A stretch of DNA of 37,299 nt from Clostridia bacterium (lineage in GTDB: Bacteria > Bacillota > Clostridia > Oscillospirales > CAG-272), in NCBI GenBank assembly GCA_017454525.1, contig JAFTCT010000095.1:1-37299 (forward strand). The letters are read 5' to 3'. Below, piece after piece: positions 33,285-37,299 of this stretch. The notes under the pieces are model-generated. The model had not been told where the DNA came from and ran no database searches. It saw nothing but the letters and a program-made list of their open reading frames with translations. The first letter of the stretch is position 1; the number at the start of each line of letters is the position of its first letter. The translations under genes and the position numbers were made by a program.

Positions 33285-33443
33285 ATAAGATACGATCTGT
33301 TTTCCTGCGCGGAACTCCATCCGTCCGGATGGCTGAAACGGCAGTTGGAGATCCGGGCGGACGGGCTTTCGGGAAATCTTGATCTTATCCGGCCGAACGT
33401 GCGCGACCGTTGCGGTGGCTTTGGCAGTCGAGGAGAGCTTTAA
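33285..33443 (+). pseudogene. N-terminal fragment of a GH127-like (beta-L-arabinofuranosidase family) gene
   Basis: The frame reads RYDLFSCAELHPSGWLKRQL then EIRADGLSGNLDLIRPNV, closely like the opening of GH127-type proteins (...KPxGWLxxQLxxQADGLSGxLxxxWPDV...). It has an ATA where a start is expected, behind a GGCGAGGCG site. It is cut after about 39 codons exactly where repeat copy 10 begins (33403), and the frame then reads through the repeat in the wrong phase to a stop at 33443. The rest of the gene is missing. Confidence 0.6.
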
Positions 33444-33524
33444 GAAATAAGGCTTTTTGAAAGTTTTACAGCAAAAAAGAATTGGACACATCATTTTCGC
33501 CCGAAGCGAGAGTGATGTGTCCAA
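33403..33524 (+). repeat. GGGtGRT 3'-end repeat, copy 10
   Basis: Starts at GCGACCGTTGCGGTGGCTTT, runs through the coding end (stop 33448-33450) and the tail to a perfect 19-bp hairpin (33482-33524, loop CCGAA). Confidence 0.93.
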
Positions 33525-33540
33525 GTTTTCGTTTTTTCAT

Positions 33541-33573
33541 TTCCCATAATTAAAAAGCTCTTGATTTTGGGAA
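33541..33573 (+). repeat. 33-bp imperfect repeat, left copy (flanks the ATPase gene)
   Basis: TTCCC, then TTGATTTTGGGAA beginning 20 bases after its start. The same two blocks with the same 20-base offset occur behind the gene at 34800-34832. The block contains the -35 box of the ATPase promoter, and its ends are complementary (TTCCC/GGGAA). Confidence 0.7.
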
Positions 33574-33589
33574 GTGGATGTGATATAAT
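33561..33589 (+). promoter_or_regulatory. Promoter of the AAA/DUF4143 ATPase gene
   Basis: TTGATT (33561-33566), 17 bases, TATAAT (33584-33589) with extended -10 TG. Confidence 0.82.
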
Positions 33590-33610
33590 ACGCTTGAGGT
33601 GATAAGCGAT

Positions 33611-34798
33611 ATGAAACTGATCGAGCGGGATTTTTATCTTGAAAAACTGAAAAATGTGATCGGAACGCCGGATATCAAGGTGATCACCGGCGTTCGACGC
33701 AGCGGAAAATCCAAACTGCTGGAATCTTTCAAAGAATACGTTTCAGAAAACTGCATGGACGCCAACATCGTGCATATCAATTTCAACTATACTGAATTTG
33801 AAGATTTGAAAGAATATCACGCTTTGCACGCATATATCGAAAAAGCATATGTCAAAGGAAAAGAAAACTTTGTTTTGATCGATGAAGTTCAGTTATGCAC
33901 GGGCTTTGAATTGGCAATCAACAGTCTTCACGCAAAAGAGAAATACGATATTTATTTGACCGGCTCAAACGCTTTTCTTTTGAGCTCCGATCTTGCCACG
34001 TTGTTTACCGGCAGAACGTTTGAGATCAAGGTTTACCCTTTTTCATTCCGGGAATATCTTACGTATTTCGGCTGTGATAACCTATACGACGCTTTCGACC
34101 GCTATATGAAAGAAGGCGGAATGTCCGGCTCCTATCTTTACCGTGATATGGAAGCGAAATACGACTATATCAAAGACGTTTTCGATACGCTGATCGTCCG
34201 CGACATCCGCCAGAAATACAAAATCAAAAATTCGGAATTGATGGACAAACTGGTCGATTATCTGATGGACAACATCTCCAATCTGACGTCCGCCAGAAAC
34301 ATTGCCGACGCTCTGACCGCAAACAAAGACAAGATCAATCACAAAACAGTCGGCAACTATATCCGGTATCTTTGCAGCGCTTTTGCTTTTTACAAAATCA
34401 GACGGTATGACATTCACGGCAAAAGGTATCTCGCGTCAAGCGACAAATACTATCTGTCCGACCATACGTTCAGGTATGCAAAACTCGGAACGAAGAACCT
34501 TGACTACGGAAGAGTTCTCGAAAACATCGTTGCAGTTGAACTATTGAGGCGCGGCTATGAAGTATATGTCGGCGTTCTGTATAATAAGGAAATCGACTTT
34601 GTTGCGATCAAGCGCAGCGAAAAAATCTATATTCAGGTTTCGGACAGCATTTCGGAGCCTGATACGTTCAAGCGGGAAGTATCGCCCTTACTGCAAATCA
34701 AGGACGCGTATCCAAAGATGATCATCACAAGAACGCGCCACGAGGAATACCTGTACGAGGGCGTCAGGATCATGGATATCGCGGATTGGCTTAAATGA
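33611..34798 (+). CDS. AAA ATPase with DUF4143 nuclease-like C-terminus (395 aa)
   Basis: This is the AAA_14/DUF4143 family, common in accessory regions of Firmicutes. Walker A GVRRSGKSKLL (residues ~26-36) and Walker B NFVLIDEVQ (~90-98) are present, followed by the sensor TGSNAFLLS. The C-terminal DUF4143 part (VLENIVAVELLRRGYEVYVG, then EIDFVAIKRSEKIYIQVSDS) carries the E...D...Q/K pattern of PD-(D/E)xK nucleases. I chose ATG 33611, 9 bases after GAGGTG, over the GTG at 33599. The gene is less GC-rich than the core genes. Possible defence or DNA-processing roles are inference. Confidence 0.88.
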   Translation: MKLIERDFYLEKLKNVIGTPDIKVITGVRRSGKSKLLESFKEYVSENCMDANIVHINFNYTEFEDLKEYHALHAYIEKAYVKGKENFVLIDEVQLCTGFELAINSLHAKEKYDIYLTGSNAFLLSSDLATLFTGRTFEIKVYPFSFREYLTYFGCDNLYDAFDRYMKEGGMSGSYLYRDMEAKYDYIKDVFDTLIVRDIRQKYKIKNSELMDKLVDYLMDNISNLTSARNIADALTANKDKINHKTVGNYIRYLCSAFAFYKIRRYDIHGKRYLASSDKYYLSDHTFRYAKLGTKNLDYGRVLENIVAVELLRRGYEVYVGVLYNKEIDFVAIKRSEKIYIQVSDSISEPDTFKREVSPLLQIKDAYPKMIITRTRHEEYLYEGVRIMDIADWLK

Positions 34799-34799
34799 C

Positions 34800-34832
34800 T
34801 TCCCGGTTTTTGTATTTTTTTGATTTTGGGAA
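34800..34832 (+). repeat. 33-bp imperfect repeat, right copy
   Basis: TTCCC and TTGATTTTGGGAA with the same spacing as the copy at 33541-33573, 2 bp behind the ATPase stop. No -10 box follows, so it is not a second promoter. Confidence 0.7.
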
Positions 34833-34873
34833 ACGACGCTGCTGTTTTCTGCGACTATCCCGAAAAACTGCGC

Positions 34874-34994
34874 AGCCGTCGCGGTGGCTGTCGCCGTCGA
34901 GGAAAGCTTTAAGAAATAAGCGCTTTTTGAGGATTTACAGGTAAAAAGAGTCGGACGCGTCATTTTCGCAAAAAGCGAAGGTGACGTGTCCGAC
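34874..34994 (+). repeat. GGGtGRT 3'-end repeat, copy 11
   Basis: Starts near GCCGTCGCGGTGGCTGTCGC, encodes AVAVAVAVEESFKK then stop (34917-34919), has a tail intermediate between types A and B, and a 20-bp hairpin (34950-34994) with a GGACGCG/CGTGTCC wobble. It is the rightmost copy in the window. Confidence 0.94.
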
Positions 34995-35172
34995 TTGTTA
35001 TATCCGAAAAATCTTTAATGCCGATCGTATTATTTTTGAACTCATTGCCGCACGTCGGACAAGAAAGCGTTTCTTGTGTATTGCCGCGCATTGGCAAAGT
35101 CAGGCAAAAAAGACGGGGCAGGACGAACGTACGGGAATTTATAGAGGCGACTAAGTTTTTTTACAAAAAGCA
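34995..35172. other. Stretch without a recognisable gene
   Basis: The first bases, CTTGTTATATCCG (from 34994), match the flank behind copy 6, so the repeat unit extends a little beyond the hairpin. I see no gene in the remainder. Confidence 0.5.
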
Positions 35173-35201
35173 TTGCCTTTTGTCTTCAAAAAAGGTATAA
35201 T
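35173..35201 (+). promoter_or_regulatory. Promoter of the BspA-like gene
   Basis: TTGCCT (35173-35178), 17 bases, TATAAT (35196-35201), about 100 bp before the start codon. Confidence 0.75.
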
Positions 35202-35218
35202 TCCGACAGAGAGAGGCC

Positions 35219-35268
35219 CGCGCCGCGGGATCGCGGCGCGGCGCGTCACGTTCCGCGCGAGCGGAACG
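35219..35268 (+). promoter_or_regulatory. Two adjacent perfect hairpins in the BspA-like leader
   Basis: CGCGCCGCG-GGAT-CGCGGCGCG (35219-35240) and CGTTCCGC-GCGA-GCGGAACG (35249-35268). They lie near the 5' end of the predicted mRNA and may stabilise it or attenuate transcription. Confidence 0.6.
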
Positions 35269-35299
35269 CACCGCTATCATAAACGATCAGAGGCAAGAA

Positions 35300-37222
35300 A
35301 TGAAGAAATGCCCCCATTGCGGCAAGGATCTGCCGAGCGACGCCAGATTCTGCCTGTATTGTATGAACGATCTGGAAGAAAAGATCGTTCACGATACGCC
35401 GAAACGAAAAAAATATATCATCGCCGTCGCGGCAGCCGCGCTTTTCCTTCTTCTTGCCGTCGCCGCGCTCGCCGTCGTTCTTCTGTACGGAAAAGGCGAG
35501 CCGTCCAAGCCGCCGGAAGGACCGACGAACGCCGCGATGCCGGCGTCTATGGAAGAAGAAACCGTGCCGACGCTCTCACACGGCGCGTCCGAGCCGACGC
35601 CGACCGAGACGCCGGAGCCGACCGAAACGCCGACGCCGACCGAAACGCCGACGCCGACCGCAACGCCGGAGCCGACCGAAACGCCGACGACCGAGACGCC
35701 GGAGCCGACCGTAACGCCGACGCCGACCGCAACGCCGACACCGACCGAAACGCCGGCGCACACGCACACAATGATCGTCGACGAGACGGTAAAACCGACC
35801 TGCACCGAAAAAGGGCGTGAAAAGCGCGTCTGTTCGGTCTGCGGCAAAGTGGAGATCACAGAGATCCCGGCGCTCGGGCACAGTTATGAAAACGACGTCT
35901 GCACGCGCTGCGGACTGAACGTCGCGGACGTTCTTGCTTTTGAGCTCGATAACGATGGAGACGGCTGGTCGGTCAGGGCGGGAAAAGAAAAGCTCGCCGG
36001 CTTGATCACCGTCCCCGCCTCCTATAACGGCAAACCGGTCACCGGCATCTCCGACCGCGCCTTTGAAGGTCATACCGAAATCACCCAAGTGCAGATCCCC
36101 GATTCGGTGCGGCATATCGGCGCAAGAGCTTTTTCGGCGTGCGGGATCGAAGAGATCGTTCTGCCCGAGAGCATAGAGTCGATCGGATCGCAGCCCTTTT
36201 ATCAGGCGTCGTCTCTCAAAACCGTCTTCTATAACACCTCGTTTTTCCCGGAAAGCGGCACCAACCCCTTTTTAAGCGGCGAAAGCATCGAAAAGATCGT
36301 TTTCAACTGCCGTACCGTTCCGGCGACGGCGTCGGAGTGTTTAGGCGTCCGCGCCCGGGTCCGCGAGATCGTCTTCGGCGATAAGGTCCGGAAGATCGGC
36401 AGTCAGAGCAACGGTCACGGCGCTTTCAAGAACTGCGCGTCCCTCGAAAATGTCACCTTCAGCCCGGGGCTGCAGTCGATCGGCGCGGAGAGTTTCTCCG
36501 GCTGTACGTCGCTCTTTGAACTTGACCTGCCCGACGGCGTCATTTCTGTCGCGATCGCGGCGTTCAAGGGCTGCGCGGCGCTGCAGAAGATCTCCCTTCC
36601 CGCAAGTCTTCGGACGATCGGCAGCTCGGCGTTCGCCGATTGTCCGCAGTTAAAAAAAGTCTATTACCGGGGAGACCTCGCCTCATGGCTTTCCCTGCCG
36701 CTGAACGGCGAAGAGACCACCCCGTGCGTGAACGGGTCGGAGCTCTATATAGGCGGCGAACTGCTGAAGGACCTCATCCTGCCGGATGATATTCACGAAG
36801 TCGTCAGTCACGCCTTTTACGGCTGCACGAGCCTCAGCAGCGTCATCCTGCACAGCAAGGTCGAATATATCGGGATCAACGCCTTCAGAGAATGCACTTG
36901 TCTGACTTCGATCGAGATCCCGGACAGCGTTTCCGCCATCGGAAACGCGGCGTTTCACAGTTGTTCGTCGCTTGAAAAGGTCGCGATCCCCGAAAGCGTC
37001 GCCGAGATCGGCCCGTGGGTCTTCAGTGACTGCACGGCGCTTTCCTCCGTGTCCCTGCCCTCCTCCCTTTCCGTCATAGAAATGGGCGCTTTTTACAACT
37101 GTCCGTCCCTTCGGACGGTCAGCTACGCCGGAACACAAAAGCAGTGGGAAAAAATCTTCCTCGCTTCGCTCAACGGCGATCTTGAAAAAGCGGAACGGCT
37201 CTACGAGCAGAAGACCGTCTGA
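35300..37222 (+). CDS. BspA-like leucine-rich repeat protein with zinc-ribbon and membrane anchor (640 aa)
   Basis: Domains in order: an N-terminal zinc ribbon (CPHCGKDLPSDARFCLYC, residues 4-21), one membrane span (IIAVAAAALFLLLAVAALAV, ~41-60), a Pro/Thr/Glu repeat spacer (~95-155), a second Cys pair module (VCSVCGK ... CTRCG, ~175-215), then BspA-type LRR_5 repeats (IPDSVRHIGARAFSACGIEE, ... AFYNCPSL) to the end. The layout places the repeats outside the cell, held by the single span. BspA-like repeats bind host or bacterial surface partners. AGAGG precedes the ATG. The spacer DNA is open in most frames, which creates several false ORFs. Confidence 0.92.
   Translation: MKKCPHCGKDLPSDARFCLYCMNDLEEKIVHDTPKRKKYIIAVAAAALFLLLAVAALAVVLLYGKGEPSKPPEGPTNAAMPASMEEETVPTLSHGASEPTPTETPEPTETPTPTETPTPTATPEPTETPTTETPEPTVTPTPTATPTPTETPAHTHTMIVDETVKPTCTEKGREKRVCSVCGKVEITEIPALGHSYENDVCTRCGLNVADVLAFELDNDGDGWSVRAGKEKLAGLITVPASYNGKPVTGISDRAFEGHTEITQVQIPDSVRHIGARAFSACGIEEIVLPESIESIGSQPFYQASSLKTVFYNTSFFPESGTNPFLSGESIEKIVFNCRTVPATASECLGVRARVREIVFGDKVRKIGSQSNGHGAFKNCASLENVTFSPGLQSIGAESFSGCTSLFELDLPDGVISVAIAAFKGCAALQKISLPASLRTIGSSAFADCPQLKKVYYRGDLASWLSLPLNGEETTPCVNGSELYIGGELLKDLILPDDIHEVVSHAFYGCTSLSSVILHSKVEYIGINAFRECTCLTSIEIPDSVSAIGNAAFHSCSSLEKVAIPESVAEIGPWVFSDCTALSSVSLPSSLSVIEMGAFYNCPSLRTVSYAGTQKQWEKIFLASLNGDLEKAERLYEQKTV
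35591..35757 (+). repeat. Tandem GCCGACCGAAACGCC-type repeats in the BspA-like gene
   Basis: Short repeats coding for TPTETP/EPTETP units, likely to vary in number between strains. Confidence 0.75.
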
Positions 37223-37269
37223 AAACGGCCGCCTTTCAGGCGCAACAAAAACAAATACAAGAGGGGGTG

Positions 37270-37299
37270 TTTCATTTGGCGTATTTGCGCCAAATGAAA
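37270..37299. terminator. Perfect 12-bp hairpin at the window end
   Basis: TTTCATTTGGCG, loop TATTTG, CGCCAAATGAAA. It may be the terminator of the BspA-like gene, 47 bp behind its stop, but the window ends on the last base of the stem, so an assembly edge is also possible. Confidence 0.55.

Noticed and set aside
12936..34994. Classical integron attC sites
   Set aside because: Stem ends read GTTGGAC...GTCCAAC in several copies, which resemble integron R boxes, but the order is inside-out relative to attC, the stem is nearly perfect rather than imperfect with bulges, and no intI-type gene is seen.
11970..35000. CRISPR array or REP/BIME elements
   Set aside because: Repeat spacing varies from about 1.3 to 6.4 kb and the intervals hold whole genes. 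The repeats contain the coding end of one specific gene and all share one orientation.
11970..35000. Insertion sequences as cause of the repeats
   Set aside because: No transposase, no terminal inverted repeats and no target duplications were seen around the modules.
35173..35859. Overlapping ORFs on both strands in the BspA-like gene
   Set aside because: They arise from the low-complexity GC-rich repeat that is open in most frames.

Overview
The window looks like a chromosomal segment of an anaerobic, GC-rich member of the Clostridia (Oscillospirales/Christensenellales-like, probably from a gut). The reasons are the Firmicutes-type str operon, strong AGGAGG ribosome binding sites, TTGACA-17-TATAAT promoters, a DUF1700/DUF4097/PadR operon, a BspA-like repeat protein and anaerobe-type metabolism (FucO, a GltD-like iron-sulfur flavoprotein, HypA/HypB). 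Species cannot be assigned from the sequence alone.

The left third (1-11.97 kb) is conventional: a minus-strand rpsL-rpsG-fusA-tuf operon, a tiny Cys-rich membrane peptide, two minus-strand proteins of unknown function, trpS, a HAD-IIA phosphatase, a lipoprotein polysaccharide deacetylase, a broken PAS-domain remnant, and a conserved pair made of a NifU-like scaffold protein and a GGGtGRT-family protein.

From 11.97 kb to about 35 kb the layout changes. The last part of the GGGtGRT gene, with a tail ending in a roughly 18-bp hairpin, recurs again and again in the same orientation: eight copies have both coding end and hairpin tail, and several more are partial or decayed. These repeats separate short accessory modules, most with their own promoter: an AT-rich HNH-like protein; an AlbA_2/HATPase regulator; an XRE plus RRXRR-like pair with a duplicated structured leader; a five-gene hypB-flavoprotein-hypB-GltD-like-hypA operon; fucO; a GH27 alpha-galactosidase with a small zinc protein; a DUF4160/DUF2442 pair with a third gene; a broken tyrosine-recombinase N-terminus; a Fic protein; PadR-DUF1700-DUF4097; a group II intron end; a GH130 enzyme; a truncated GH127-like fragment; and an AAA/DUF4143 ATPase. 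The right end holds a BspA-like surface or secreted protein.

My reading, which is inference, is that the 3' end of the GGGtGRT gene is (or was) the attachment site of a site-specific recombinase whose elements carry their own synonymous version of the gene's 3' end and a bidirectional terminator hairpin. Repeated capture and decay has left an integron-like array of insulated accessory genes. The synonymous-only differences in the longest copy, the clustering of left breakpoints near CCGTCGCGGTGGCTGT, the compensatory changes in the hairpins and the integrase remnant directly behind one repeat all fit this model. No intact integrase lies in the window.
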